From positions 11,883,797 to 11,947,796 of the forward strand of contig CM067077.1 in the NCBI GenBank assembly GCA_033980235.1: a DNA stretch of 64,000 nt, read 5' to 3'. This document shows, piece after piece, positions 12,635 through 24,197 of this stretch; the stretch's first letter is position 1, and each line of letters starts with the position of its first letter. Origin of the DNA: Diadema setosum. Its lineage: Eukaryota; Echinodermata; Echinoidea; Diadematoida; Diadematidae. The position numbers and the translations under genes are program-made. The notes beneath the pieces are model-generated. The model made no database searches. It was not told where the DNA came from and worked only from the letters and a program-made list of their open reading frames with translations.

Positions 12635-13374
12635 GTGAGTATTTGTAAAGCCTTAATCTTGTTGGAAAACCCAACCAGATATTGCTGCATTAATCTTCTT
12701 GGAATATCCATTAGTAATTACAATTAAATGATGCTATTGCTGTCTTATACATTTTAATAGCAATTAAAAAGGATGACATAAACTACACACAAGCAAAGAA
12801 TGTAGCATCCTGGCTACCATGTACCAGTGTTTTTTGCAGTTGTCAGGGGTGGGTCCAGGAATTCTGTGAAAGTTGGGGGGGGGGGGACATGCATGTCCTC
12901 CAGTTTTTCTGTTTATTTCTTTTGTTTAAAAAAAAGACAAAAATAAAGGGTATCTTACACCCAATGTGCCCCACATGAATTAACCACTTGTTGCAATCTG
13001 GATGACATGTTATCCTTCTTGTCATATTGTAACAAATGGCTAACACACAACTGGAGAATGTAGCTTGTCTGCCAATTGTACCTGGACCTTCCAAGCAGAG
13101 TGATAATCTATGAGCAATTCTCAAATGAGGATGCGTGTACCGTTTGACTGCTTTCGCATTAATGCAGATCACCAGTCTGTCCGATCTCTGCTGATGGGCA
13201 AAAAAAATCTTGTTTATGGACATTTCCAAAGGGCTATCTGAAAACTGTGCTATTAAAAGGTTAATCTCAGTCAAAGAAATTATAAAGTCAATCGTTCAAT
13301 AAATATGATGGAAACAAATGAAATGTTTGTGCACCATGTGTATTCGCTTATCTTTTTGTTTTCTTCATTTCCAG

Positions 13375-13487
13375 TTGGCATCACCAAGGACATGGACTGC
13401 ATTCAAGAGATACCAGTGCTAGTATTGAACAATGAAGCACTGTCAGATCCATCCCGCAGAATGTCAGCTCTGAACAACTTCTCACTG
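13375..13487 (+). CDS. exon-like copy 5 (A-slot, unit III), open
   Basis: The only copy open from acceptor to donor in the frame supplied by the exon at 9401-9671: VGITKDMDCIQEIPVLVLNN, then EALSDPSRRMSALNNFSLV. Small deletions have changed its second half, and it leaves in phase 0 rather than phase 1. The acceptor has the TTTCCAG form. No known domain. Confidence 0.3.
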
Positions 13488-13990
13488 GTGAGTGTTTGTA
13501 AAGCACTTAATCTAATTGGGAAACCCAGCCAGATATTGCTGACTCAATCTTGTTGGATTAAGCATTAGTAACCCGGATTAAATGATGCTATTGCTGTCAT
13601 ATAATAACAAATAAAAAGAATGACATAAACTATACACAAGCATAGAATGTAGCATCCTGGCTAATATGTACCATTATTTTTTTTTTTTGCAGTTGTCAGG
13701 GATGGGTCCAGGAATTCTGTACAGTGTGTGTGTGTGTGTGGGGGGGGGGGGGAACCACATGCACGTCCTCCAGTTTTTTCTGTTGATTTTTTGTTTAAAA
13801 AACCAAAAACGATAAGGGCATCTTACACCCCATATGTCCACACATGAATCCACCACGAGTTGTAATCTGGATGACATCTTGTCCTTTCAAAGAAATGATA
13901 AATTCAGTCTTTAAATAAACATGATAATACAAATGTAATATTTATGCACCATGTGTATCTTGTTTTTCTTTTTGTTTTCTTCATTTCCAG

Positions 13991-14117
13991 TTGGCATCAC
14001 CAAGGACATGGACTGCATTCAAGAGATACCAATACACACTTTGTCCCAGAATTGAACAATGAAGCACCATCAGATCCATTCCAGCAAGATGTCAGCTCTG
14101 ACCAACTTCTCACTAAT
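13991..14117 (+). pseudogene. exon-like copy 6 (B-slot, unit III), no donor
   Basis: The acceptor TTTCCAG is kept, but the frame is broken near AATACACACTTTG. The donor is lost: TCACT is followed by AATTATTGC instead of GGTGAGT. The array ends here. Confidence 0.45.
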
Positions 14118-14630
14118 TATTGCTTGCCTATGGTGCCTACAGTTGTTTGTGCATGCAAAAGCAATTTAGTCTATGTATTCAAATTTTTGATAATTTATCA
14201 CTCCACACTATCTCCCCACCACAATTCGCCATGTTATGATTTGTCTATTCTATAGCTATTAAATATTCTATGATATCATAATAAGCTTTGATATTTCTTT
14301 AACAATAATTGTCATATTTTTTCATGTGAAAGATGTACATGTAACAGCTTTATTCCTCCTTCTAAATGTGATTTGATTTCTGTAGGACCGTTGCGTAGAT
14401 ATTACCGTTATATCGAAATGAAAGTACAATCACAAACATGCACATAATAACAACTCAAATCATACAATGTACTTTTTTTTAGCCCTAAGACCTGAGTTAT
14501 TAAAGATTCACTAATATTAGGAGGAAGTTGACCTTCTGCTTCAAGCCATTTCCATCTGATGAATGTTTCAGAATGTTTTTCAATATAAACTGTATTGTGT
14601 ACAATTTTCTCATGTTAAAATCGGTTTAAC

Positions 14631-14838
14631 AATTGATTTAGATCAATATCTATGTAACCAAAGACATTTTGATTTGCACATTTAAAAATGTTCGAGGAAA
14701 TGTAACCATTGTATTAAAGGACATGTTCATTATCAATGAATTTAAATCAATATTTATTTTACCACAGACATCTTGATCATTCTGTAAATTCAAAAATTTT
14801 TAATGAAATTTTACCATTGTATTTAAGGACATGTTCAT
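14631..14838. repeat. two diverged tandem copies of ~110 bp
   Basis: Two successive blocks share 'GATCAATATCTATGTAACC / AATCAATATTTATTTTACC', then CATTGTATT(A/T)AAGGACATG and TTCATT. Noncoding. Confidence 0.6.
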
Positions 14839-15182
14839 TCCTTTTCTTTTCTTTTTGGATGTGAGATATGGTTTGATTTTGAAATGAATATTGCTGCATT
14901 TTAATGCAGCCTTGTCTCAAGACTCACTTTCTTTGTTTTGTCTTGTTTTTCTCTTCTATGTACTGTGATCTCATATCGTGAGGAAATCATAATATTTTGC
15001 ACACTAAAATGTCAGCATATATAATTGGAAGTGAAATGATATTCATAGTACTACTTGAATATCATTTAAGTCTGTAGGACAATACACCTTTTATTATTTG
15101 TGTGAACAAGTACAATCCATGTTCGTGTGTGTGGATGTTTCTGCGTAGAAAATTAATTTGCATCTGTTTCTGAGTCCTGAAC

Positions 15183-15183
<1 letters not shown>

Positions 15184-15245
<62 letters not shown>

Positions 15246-15250
15246 GTATA
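15184..15250. repeat. (TA)n microsatellite
   Basis: About 28 TA units followed by an interrupted TATA stretch. Confidence 0.95.
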
Positions 15251-16090
15251 TATAAACAATAATGTGAGACAGACGTGTGGCTATTACTAAATTTATTGCT
15301 CGTTATTTCTGATGAGCAAGCTGATAATTGAGTTTTACCCAACTGAATGATCATGAATTATGTCTGCCATGCATGTGAGCTGTAAAAGAAAATCTTTATT
15401 CATGGGTTAAATGTACAGTATTCATCATGGCAGCTTAGAAAGAATGAAAGTTAGGTCATTGCAGTCATGATTGCGGCATGAATTATCACAAAGAATAGCA
15501 AGGCTTGGATGTGTGATTTTGGTTTTTGTTTACAGTATTGGAGAGTGGGAGAGAGGGTTAAAGCGTGGCAAGGGAAAGAGAAGAGGTGGAGGAGAGCAAT
15601 GAGAAGATGAAATGAGAGGAAAAAGAAGAGGCAGGCTGCAATGAAAAAGCAATAATTTCATAAGCCCCACCTCTCACAATGCATGTATAACCACATTTTG
15701 CGTGATACAAATTAGATACAAACTGATCAAAGATAATGTGTCCTAAACATGGAGTGGGTTTTTTTTTTATTGTTTGTTTGTTTGTCTGTCTGTTTGTTTG
15801 TTTGTTTTTACATCAAAGGAACTCTCGTCTGATGCCTGAAGCGTAATTCATGTCAAAAAAACAAAACAAAACAAAACAAACAAACAAAAATTCTGCAGAG
15901 GAATCTCCCCCTCCCCTACCATTGTTTCATCATGCATGCCAAAACTAGACCTTGGACATATTTGTACTACATCTTATGAAATTATGACACAGAATAGTTG
16001 CATTCACACAAAAATATGCACGAAATCACTCGTTTTACAGATAAATACCACGTAACCACGCATATCGCATAGACGCGCGTGTTATAAGAA
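15251..16090. other. no gene recognised
   Basis: AT-rich sequence with a purine-rich patch (about 15540-15640), a (GTTT)n/(GTCT)n run near 15770-15806 and a (CAAA)n run near 15860-15890. Confidence 0.55.
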
Positions 16091-16094
16091 TAGG

Positions 16095-16212
16095 ATACGT
16101 CGGTTCGGAGATCGCACTTTCGGTACGCGCGTTCACCAAACTGACGTATCACCCCGATACGTCAGTTCGGATGACCGCGCGTACTGAGAGTGCGATCTCC
16201 GAACCGTCGTAT
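16095..16212. repeat. long subterminal hairpin (~55-bp arms)
   Basis: The left arm 16095-16149 and right arm 16157-16212 are near-complete inverted repeats around a 7-base loop (CACCCCG). Arm ends carry ATACGTCGGTTCGGAG and its complement. Two arm motifs match the hairpin at 7971-8006. Confidence 0.85.
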
Positions 16213-16446
16213 ACCTGTTTTTCGACTCTTCCTGTGCGGAAGCCTTTCTTTTTGTGAACGTAGCATTAGTTTTATTCATACATGATTTTAAACACATATA
16301 TTATACGAATCGTCTGGAATTTGCCTTTCTTTTCATATAAAAAGATCGGGAATAAAAGCAAGAAATTTCTTTACACTAGACTTCAAAGGACCCCCAAACT
16401 TCAAACGCGTTTTTCTCGAAAACGTGTTCTCGCACACCGCTGACAG

Positions 16447-16476
16447 ATACGACAGTTCGGATGGTCGCCGACGAAT
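16447..16476 (-). repeat. right 30-bp terminal inverted repeat
   Basis: Complement of 7777-7806 with one mismatch. Confidence 0.75.
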
Positions 16477-17069
16477 TTGCACACGTGGGACTACCCATCA
16501 TCTTTCAATCAATACTGATAACTTGCTATTTGTGTGTGAGGTAATTACTCACCTTTATGGGTAAGAAGATGTTTTTTCGCCAATGAAATCCGATATCAAG
16601 AATGTTTTTCTTATCAATTGTAGAATAGATGTTTGAATTTGTAAATCTACATAGCTTGCGATTGTGTGAAGATCGTCTGTGGATTGGTATGTGGTTATGG
16701 TATGGGTGATGTGTGTGGAAAGCTTGAATATGGTCTGCACAATGCTGTGTGTGTGTGACACATTCTGTATATACATTATGACTGCATGTGTGTGTGTAGA
16801 TTGGGAATTCCCTACGTAGAAAGCCAATCACAGCATCAGATTGCCTCACACTTGCTAAACGTCATGATGATGTCAAGTACACGGCCGTCCCACCACATTT
16901 TCTGCATGTATCAGTGCGCGCGCACACACACACACATATACACGTACAACATGCGATGCTAGCTGTAGAGTGAACTGTCATGAAGAAAATGTGTGTGTAC
17001 AAGACAGTTTTTGGCGCATCGAGCTTTACAATCTGGGACCGTGATAGCACAGGCGAAGTTAAGCTTTAC

Positions 17070-17310
17070 CCGAAGACATTTTGCTTTACCTCGCTATATA
17101 TATATATCAGGTTTGATTGGCTATGTTTTTCTTTGTTTGGAAATCACAAAATTTATCTCGTTATAGCAGTTATTTCGTTATAGCCGATCTCGCTATAAGA
17201 GTAGCATTTTACATAATGGACTTGTGTGGAAGGAAATTTGGGACCGGGAAAATTTCCTCGTAATAACCGATATCTCGTTATATCAGTGTTCGTTTTATAT
17301 ACTGAGCTTC
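17070..17310. mobile_element. pogo/Tc1-like terminal fragment
   Basis: Contains TATCTCGTTATAGCAG, TTCGTTATAGCCGATCTCG, GGGACCGGG and CCGATATCTCGTTATATCAG. The last part is a direct match to 7720-7742. No transposase frame. Confidence 0.4.
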
Positions 17311-18390
17311 CCCTGCCCTGTATACCACACACAGATGTTACGATTCACGGCCGTGTCCGTGAATTTACGTCGTAAAGAAAAGTAGATCCCGCAGAAATAC
17401 GATACAAACCAGAATCCGTGGAATACTAGTTATTTATTTTGTAGATACACCCATTTTATAATTCCACATTTGCCGGAAAAGCGCACTCATTTTCTCTTCA
17501 AAATACATCGCCGTCAGATGTAACGTTACAGAGCAGAGTGTACGGGCCTCTACACATTCGAATGTGTTCATGCGTGCGATGGCCTGGGGACCCGATTTGG
17601 ACAGCTAGCAAGTTACAGACACGGCCGAAAAAAATAGTAAATATCAAAAAAAGTCGATGCGGCAACTGAAAATCGATGCGGGCGGGGAGCGGGCTGGGAC
17701 GAAAATTATGAATTTCTTGGTATTTTCAGCGCCATTTTGAAAATAGTAAATAGTAAAAAAAAATCGATGCGGCGGCCAAAATCGATGCGCGCGAGGACGA
17801 GAAACTGGTTTCTTTTTTACTTGGCCTAAGATACATTAGTCTTTGTTCGTATAGTATAAAGGAGGGGAAAAACCTTGCCGTTTTGATAAAATGCAAACTG
17901 ATAAAATTAGATTACAATTACCACACATGATGTAGTTTTATTGCTCCACTGCATTTTCAGCGAGGAAAAAAAGGAAAGCCACATCATTTTCGATTTGATT
18001 TTGATTTAGAAAATGTAATTGATATAATAATAGCAGCTGTGATATCGTCATTACCTGAGGTATAATATGCATGATGTGGGTGCTACCAATGAAACTGCTT
18101 CGTGACGAACTTATAATACATGAGGGAAGTGGACAGGCATATTGTGGACAGGTATCCTGACTGGGTATAAAGTGGTCATGTTTTCTTCGATTCAAAGACA
18201 TTTTTTTGGGGGGGCATGATTTTGCATGTTAGTCACTAAATAGGGGGGGGGGGGGTGGCATGTTGTTGCTTTGTTTTTACTCTTGTTGATTGTCTTTGTT
18301 GATGTTTTGTCCAGCAACATATGCCTCGATTTGGGTTCCAATACCACGTAGCTGTATAATTAACCACCACTGCGCTGAGCGAAAATACGA
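17311..18390. other. no gene recognised
   Basis: Contains two imperfect copies of an 'ATCGATGCGGC' bearing stretch (about 17630-17680 and 17740-17790) and two G runs (about 18208 and 18243). The minus-strand frame at 17938-18201 shows no domain. Confidence 0.5.
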
Positions 18391-18396
18391 CCTATA

Positions 18397-18713
18397 GGCC
18401 CGAATTCACGAAGGTGGTACAAATGAAACCATGGTTTAAACCATAGGCAAAAACCATGGAGCGCCAAGTGTCGCATGAAATATTTCGTTACGAAATCAGT
18501 CATTTCGTCGATGAAATGATTATTTTGTAACGAAATGACAACATTTGGTAACTAAATGAAAATTTCGTCCACGAAATGATAATTTCGTTAACGAAACGGT
18601 CATTTTGTCTACGAAATAACCAATTCGTAACGAAATAATTATTCCGTGCGACACTTGGCGCTCCATGGTTTTTGTCCATGGTTTCATTTGTACCACCTTC
18701 GTGAATTCGGACC
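18397..18713. mobile_element. MITE with internal palindrome array
   Basis: A 317-bp element. Long terminal inverted repeats of about 60-70 bp run inward from GGCCCGAATTCACGAAGG (left) and its complement (right, one mismatch in the first five bases). They include CCATGGAGCGCCAAGTGTCG on the left. A 3-bp ATA flanks both sides (18394-18396 and 18714-18716), a plausible target duplication. The core (about 18478-18650) is a row of short palindromes of the form ATTTCGT-N-ACGAAAT. No coding capacity: the minus-strand frame through it is an artefact. Confidence 0.85.
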
Positions 18714-19086
18714 ATAGTGTCTGCTTTAAGGTAATAAGACAGAACAAAACAAAACAAAAAAACCTGTAGTAATAGACATACACATGACGTACCCTCAGAG
18801 AGCTGCTAATAATATCATTGTTGTCGTCCTCAAAATGCGAACGGAGGTAAATCTCAGAGGGGGTGACCGACGGGTCAACCTGAAACAAGTTGGTGGATTG
18901 GAAATCCTTGGCGGATTGCTAGGCACACAATTCCGTCTTCGACAGACAGGTTTCACTCTCACACCTCCCTGGTCCAGGTAATTATTAATTCTACCCTGGT
19001 AATATTCGGACTAAAGAATAAAACAACATCAACATCCACCACAGACCCGCGAGTTCCTTAAACCACACACACACACACAAGCACAC

Positions 19087-19375
19087 ATGCATGATTATCT
19101 TAATATTATATATGATGGCTCAGATTTGATGCACGTATATAGAAATAATTATGACCAGAGACAAGCAACATCCACATTTTGGTATGATGATATTGGGGTG
19201 GGAAATAAAATCCAGGAGATAACCATGCTGAAGTGTTCTATTTTTGCCAAACCTGTATTTCATTTTTTTTAACCCTAAATTGTGGAATTATCTTGATAAC
19301 CGTATAAAAGAATAGTTACATTTTAATACTTTCACTGTTAAGTTAAAGAAATGTTTCTGAAATTCCTATAAAGCA
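19087..19375 (+). pseudogene. C-terminal relic of a LINE reverse-transcriptase ORF
   Basis: The frame 19087-19272 ends in a T run at 19262-19270. After one frame change the next bases read NPKLWNYLDNRIKE, a stop, then FNTFTVKLKK. A 'lWN.L...I' stretch followed by 'F..KLK' is the usual C-terminal signature of CR1/L2/RTE-type reverse-transcriptase proteins, and the upstream YDQRQATSTFW region fits the preceding block. Stops and a shift make it dead. Its 3' UTR probably continues to about 20276. Confidence 0.5.
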
Positions 19376-19554
19376 GAATGAGTTGAATTCTTATTAGTCT
19401 TAATTTCAATGCCTTTTTATCATAATCGTTTATCTAATTCTTTTCTCTCTCTCTTTCTCTTTACCTCAGTGAGCATCTCGAGTGCCTCGCATGCGTTGGT
19501 TTTGACCCTCCAAATTCTTTTACTAATAATTCCTTCACCCTTTTCCGCTGTCAT

Positions 19555-19700
19555 CTTCAGTTCAGTTCAGTTCAATTTATTTTCATATTTTCCATTTCTC
19601 AATGAAATTACAAAATAATTGACAGTAATACAAGAATACAAAATGTATAAAACCATGTCTTTTGATTGAAGAGGGAAAAAACAGAGCATACTGAACGCAA
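19555..19700 (-). mobile_element. 3' end of a minus-strand LINE/SINE-like insert
   Basis: On the minus strand the block ends in an (AACTG)n tail, seen as TTCAGTTCAGTTCAGTTC on the plus strand. Short-unit 3' tails of this kind are typical of CR1/L2-like retrotransposons. The 5' extent is not clear. Confidence 0.4.
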
Positions 19701-19929
19701 ATGTTAATGGTCATATCATGATATGAAGTTGTCACGAGGAAATGACAGAAATATGATGGGGTCTATAATGCTTGTAAAACTGAAGGTCCCAAAATTCATA
19801 GGCGTGTAATTATTACGGAGAACGGATATGTAAATCTTGACCAACTAATTATTCCAGTACAAAAAAAAAAAAATATCTTTAGTCTCTTTCTGTTATTCCT
19901 TCTATGCTAATCCTTTCATTCTCTTTCAC

Positions 19930-20280
19930 AAGGGAGCTGCACTGTATTTGTTGTGTGTATGGATTTCATTTTGTCTTTCGTTTTCGTTTTCTTTTTTTTT
20001 TTGATTTCGCTATGTTTTGTTAGTTCCTCAGTTAGTTATAGTTGTTGTTTATGAGGAGACTGAAAAAGTACAAGCTCTACTTTTTAGAAGTCCCCTCCAT
20101 TTTTAATCAATTTTGACTTTGCACTTGTCATAAAAGACAATCCATAACATTAATTACATTTCCACTCATTGTATGTCCCTTGGTTACATTTTCAAATTGA
20201 TTTTGTATACTTGTGACGTGTATTCAAATGTTTATTTGCAGTTGAATGAAATGAATTAAATGAATGAATGAAGTGTGGAG
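19930..20280 (+). mobile_element. LINE 3' UTR (family shared with 36.9 kb)
   Basis: Shares ACAAGCTCT...TTTTAG.. and GTCCCTCCATTTTT-type blocks with 36990-37045. It ends in a (TGAA)n-like tail near 20250-20276. Lies downstream of the relic ORF at 19087-19375 in the same orientation. Confidence 0.5.
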
Positions 20281-20306
20281 CCATAGAAAACGGCAGAGAG
20301 GGAGTA

Positions 20307-20331
20307 AAGACAGACAGACAGACAGACAGAC
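20307..20331. repeat. (GACA)n microsatellite
   Basis: Six GACA units. Confidence 0.9.
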
Positions 20332-20628
20332 TAACACCTCCTCCGAATCTTCTGAGGACCCTAATGTATAGCTCTATCATGTCTATTAACTAAATGCCTC
20401 AATCGCGGTACACTACTGTCAATATTTCTGTCATAACAAGCGTTATTTTGTCAACAGCATATAAATTATTGTTTTCCTATATATTATTTAAGAAGTATTT
20501 GCTACATATGCCCCCGAGTATTATAGTACTTTATGTTTAGTTCCTGGTCCTCATTTGTATCCGTGCTTCATGTCTTTTTCTTCACACTCGATTTCTACTG
20601 TGACTTTTAGCAGTTGCATAGGGTACGC

Positions 20629-21065
20629 TTAAAGGGGCATAGTCCCGGTAGTGTAGATGGCGCTGTTGATGATGCTGCCGATCACCATTAGCATTAGTAC
20701 GAAGATCACCGAAGTTGAGCTGCTGTCATCAAGAGTAAAGTGCGTAGATGTTGCTAAGTAACGCTGCCTTTGCTGTCTTCTTTGCGCGTCGCGCAGTCTG
20801 TAGTAATGCCAGGGTGCGTGCATTATGTGCTTGTTATTATGACATCACAAAAGAAGTTTGCTCAAGCTGTCATCCCCCTCAGCCGAATCATGAGCCGAAC
20901 TGTGATCGGAACACTGACTAAAGTGAATCGGACTTATTCGGACTCGGGAAAGTGGGCCAAAGCGTAAGCGCCAAAAAGAAGTTGATAGCGTAGGTCTCTA
21001 TAGGAAACTTGCGCCGTGCGCCCGCGTACGCATTTGACTAAAACACCGGGACCATGCACCTTTAA
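20629..21065. mobile_element. MITE, family C (copy 1)
   Basis: Ends TTAAAGGGGCATAGTCCCGG and the complement of TTAAAGGTGCATGGTCCCGG. The right half (AGGAAACTTGCGCCGTGCGC and neighbours) matches, inverted, the outer element at 59728-60062. GC-richer than its surroundings. Confidence 0.8.
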
Positions 21066-21203
21066 CAGGTCCCATCTCATTTCCCTCGCATTTTCACTTC
21101 GATTCAAATTTTGATTTTGATACAACTCAAGACAATGTTGAGATATCTTGGTGCTTAGTTGTAAAAGGTTTTCTTTTCCAACAACAGTGTCTTAGATAAA
21201 CCA

Positions 21204-21205
21204 TA

Positions 21206-21245
<40 letters not shown>
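21204..21245. repeat. (TA)n microsatellite
   Basis: About 16-18 TA units. Confidence 0.9.
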
Positions 21246-21246
<1 letters not shown>

Positions 21247-21796
21247 CATAATTATTCAAATTTATGTTAATGTTATATCATATAATATTTTCATTTAAAT
21301 TGGTCATCATCAGCAGGACATCCTCTAATATCAGAATATGCAATTATGATCACAATAGATACTTCGCGTAAGCATTTGAAACAACAATTCTTAACCCCAC
21401 ACACTGTAACAAAGCTTGAATTTCTACCCTTTAAAAAAAGAAAAAAATAGAACAAGCAAACAGAGACTGTGCATTACATGATCTCTGGTCATTTAAAATG
21501 AAAGCTATCACCACAGGATTCAGTCTACCACCAGCATACTCTCCCCACATTGCGTCTGTGACCTTTGTATCTTTGACCTCGGGTCGAATTCATGCATCGG
21601 TACTAAATCTGTATATGATATCAATTTCTATATAGTGTTCTGAAACGGAGTTTACAAAGAATGTTCCACGTACTGTAATCTATGTGGGAGAGGGAGAAAT
21701 GAAAAAGTACCAAAAAAAAAAAAGCTCATAGAAACTACTTTACAGATCCCATTAGACGTATGCATGTGTACTTTTGTATGTAACAACTTGGATTTG

Positions 21797-21798
<2 letters not shown>

Positions 21799-21834
<36 letters not shown>
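21799..21834. repeat. (TA)n microsatellite
   Basis: About 18 TA units. Confidence 0.9.
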
Positions 21835-21835
<1 letters not shown>

Positions 21836-21839
21836 GTCA

Positions 21840-23000
21840 CATGAGTGTAATTAGTTGTCCGAAAGATAAAGAAAAATATAGCAAATTAAATAATTTAACA
21901 AACCATCAAAACAATACAATAAACCATAAAAAGTATGTGAATATTGACAGGATCGAATGATAAAATGCTTCAAATACCATGTACTGTGACGAAGAATTAA
22001 GAAAGAAAAATATTACAAAATGAAGTCATTCAAGAAAATATTATAATCATTATTGATAATTATGTGAAATTGGCAGGTATGATAAAGGAATTTGAATTAC
22101 TAAAACTAAGTTAACTACATATACATATTATACACACATAGGCTGAGGTATACGTACTTTTTCTATTGGAAAGATAAAACTAGAAAAAAGTAGTTTGGCT
22201 GAATTTTTCTGTAAAATAGACTTGAGCTCGGTCGTGAAAACTATCTTGTATTCTGGTCACGGCATCTGAACGCGAATTACTCTCCCCTTTTTTGAGTGAG
22301 AAAAAAAAATACATAAAAACAATCTACACACTCATAAATTTTGGTGGTGTGATCGGGCCACATAAACATATTATCTATTATACTTTTTTCTTTTTCTTTT
22401 AAATGGTGGCCCGACATCTATTTCTGGTTGCCCCAGGCCATCGGGCGTCCGCTAATATCGAGCCCTGTATATCATATTAAATTGTTATTGATATTGATAT
22501 CTGCTGTGTACCAAGGTGAGAAGAAAATTATACGAAAACGATATCTCATGGAGTACTCCGTGCTCGTAAAATATTTTTCACTTTATAGCCTGCGGAGCCT
22601 TCGTCTCCACACCCAACAGCCATTAAATCATTGTCAAGGCCAGCTCAGCACAGGAAGTTCAACGTGGATCCACTAACTGAACACTGAGCACGAAGCAAAC
22701 AAACAGGATTACGAGTAAGAATGTTTCTCTCGGGTTTACGAGATCAGCTCTCGTACGTACCGACGTGCGATAGTTTCATAGTTCTGTCTCTTTCCTGTAT
22801 CGCGGACGTGGGCACAACGCTTGACCCCAGTTGTTATGGTGCCGAGACGCTGTTGCTATGGTACCGAGACGCTCCGCGGAGCTGCTGCTGGGCTGCTACG
22901 CTAAGTTTGCTCCTAGGTATTGCTCGGTATGTGTAAAGTAACGGAACTGTCAAAGTGGTTGAACGGAACAATCAGAGTTCTTGTTTTGTCTGAAAGATGA
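21840..23000. other. no gene recognised
   Basis: AT-rich sequence with a GC-richer patch at about 22720-22930 (repeated GTTGCTATGG.GCCGAGACGCT-like stretch). Short frames there have no recognisable domain. Confidence 0.5.
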
Positions 23001-23009
23001 TACATGGGT

Positions 23010-23200
23010 ATTATAGATGCGGAAATAGTTACAGAAGAACATATCAGTGAAAAGTTTGAGGTAAGATCAAACGATTTGTTCAAAAGAATTTAGAAAGTTT
23101 GGATTAAATCAATGTACTGTCATCGCTGGATGAGGGGACTACAACAATTCATGATGTCACATTAGCGGAACAATATGATAGATGATACAAACAAATTGTG
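23010..23200 (+). mobile_element. diverged fragment of MITE family D
   Basis: Contains AACATATCAGTGAAAAGTTTGAGG, CGCTGGATGAGGGGACTAC and CATGATGTCACAT blocks in the order seen in the left half of the 568-bp element at 38193-38760. Confidence 0.6.
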
Positions 23201-23749
23201 TTCATTTACTAGGATAATCAAAGAACAATAGGCAAACAGACCCTTTAGAAGGCAGCAAAAGGAACAATATCATCCATATAACATTAGTAACAAGTCATGG
23301 CATATTTTACTCTCCCCCCCCCCTCAAAAAAAAAAAAACAAGAAACATAAGAATAAACAGTTTGACAAATATGGACGAAAAAAAAAAAACACACACACAC
23401 ACACACGATGGCATTTCCAGCCAATTTTGTGCCTATAATTATTGAAATAATGAGCATACTGTTTCGATCAACTATACATTAGTCTATTGCTCCTCATTGC
23501 GCTGCATCAATGGATTCTTTCGCGGAGATTATTGTTTTAGGTACATTGCATTTGCTATAACAAATGGCGCATGTCATGTCGTACGAACCAGTCAAGAGTA
23601 TCGCACGCAATGTGAGTGCATAATTTAGTAATCATGCAGTTTCCTATTACCCTGATCATTAATTTGCAATGATGCGTTTTTCAGCTGACTATGCATTGCC
23701 ATCTACAGTATATTATAGTAACAGAGGCTACATAGGGCCTACCTAACAC

Positions 23750-23784
23750 CAAGGAGCTTCAAACAGTGTGTTTGAAGCTCCTTG
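23750..23784. repeat. perfect 16-bp hairpin
   Basis: CAAGGAGCTTCAAACA, loop GTG, then the exact complement. No flanking features were identified. It may be the remnant of a foldback element. Confidence 0.8.
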
Positions 23785-24006
23785 CTAATACGAATGCTCA
23801 TTGCATGCATAGTTTTGTAGTACAGGCAGTGCTTTGGAGAACATTCGGCAATCTACCATCCATTTAGCAGTTATCACTGTCAACCATTCTTCCATTACAT
23901 TATTATTCATCTATCAATTAAAGGGCTGTGATCATGTCATTTCATCGCTCAGTTGCTCGACAATCTATGCATTTGGGAATCACTCTTCAAATTCAAATTC
24001 GAACTC

Positions 24007-24197
24007 TTAAAGGACAAGTCCAACTTCATATACATAAGGATTGAGAGAATGCAGCAATTTTAGTAGAACACATCAGTGAAAATTTGAGAAAAATCGGACA
24101 ATCCGTTCAAAAGTTATGAATTTTTAAAGTGTCTGCGCAGTCACCACTGGATGAGAAGACTACTACGGTGTATGATGTCACATGCGTACAACGATAT
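24007..24197 (+). mobile_element. MITE family D, left half (interrupted)
   Basis: Begins TTAAAGGACAAGTCCAACTTC and follows the full copy at 38193-38760 up to ...CGTACAACGATAT, where it stops. The missing right half resumes at about 26871. The two pieces total about 566 bp against 568 bp for the intact copy. Confidence 0.8.

Larger units (their letters stand above)
10259..14117 (+). repeat. tandem array of three ~1-1.4-kb exon-bearing units
   Basis: A sequence with GCAGATCACCAGTCT and GATCTCTGCTGATGGGC recurs at about 10259, 11672 and 13111, marking three tandem units. Each unit carries two related exon-like segments, an A-slot and a B-slot, and similar introns including the TTGGGGGGG-type G run that follows GGAATTCTG. 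In the third unit a deletion has joined the start of the unit to sequence just before a B-type acceptor. The introns are as well conserved as the exons, pointing to fairly recent duplication. Confidence 0.85.
7777..16476. mobile_element. putative large TIR-bounded element
   Basis: The outermost 30 bp are inverted repeats of each other: 7777-7806 reads ATTCGTCGGCGACCATCCGA..., and 16447-16476 is its complement with one mismatch (29 of 30). Both ends carry hairpins just inside built from the same TCCGAAC(C/T)GACGTAT motif (7971-8006 and 16095-16212). Inside lie an acidic exon candidate and the exon-like tandem array. No clear target-site duplication was found, and the two ends could instead be separate small MITEs of one family. 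The superfamily is not assigned. Confidence 0.4.

Noticed and set aside
12843..13274. 143-codon minus-strand frame in the exon array
   Set aside because: A shorter relative occurs at 11492-11731 because the units are tandem duplicates; it has no domain and lies in introns of the plus-strand array.
10259..14117. CRISPR-like or satellite explanation for the repeated segments
   Set aside because: The spacing is irregular (about 0.5-0.9 kb), the segments have splice sites and the intervening sequence is itself repeated: duplicated exon-intron units, not a CRISPR array.
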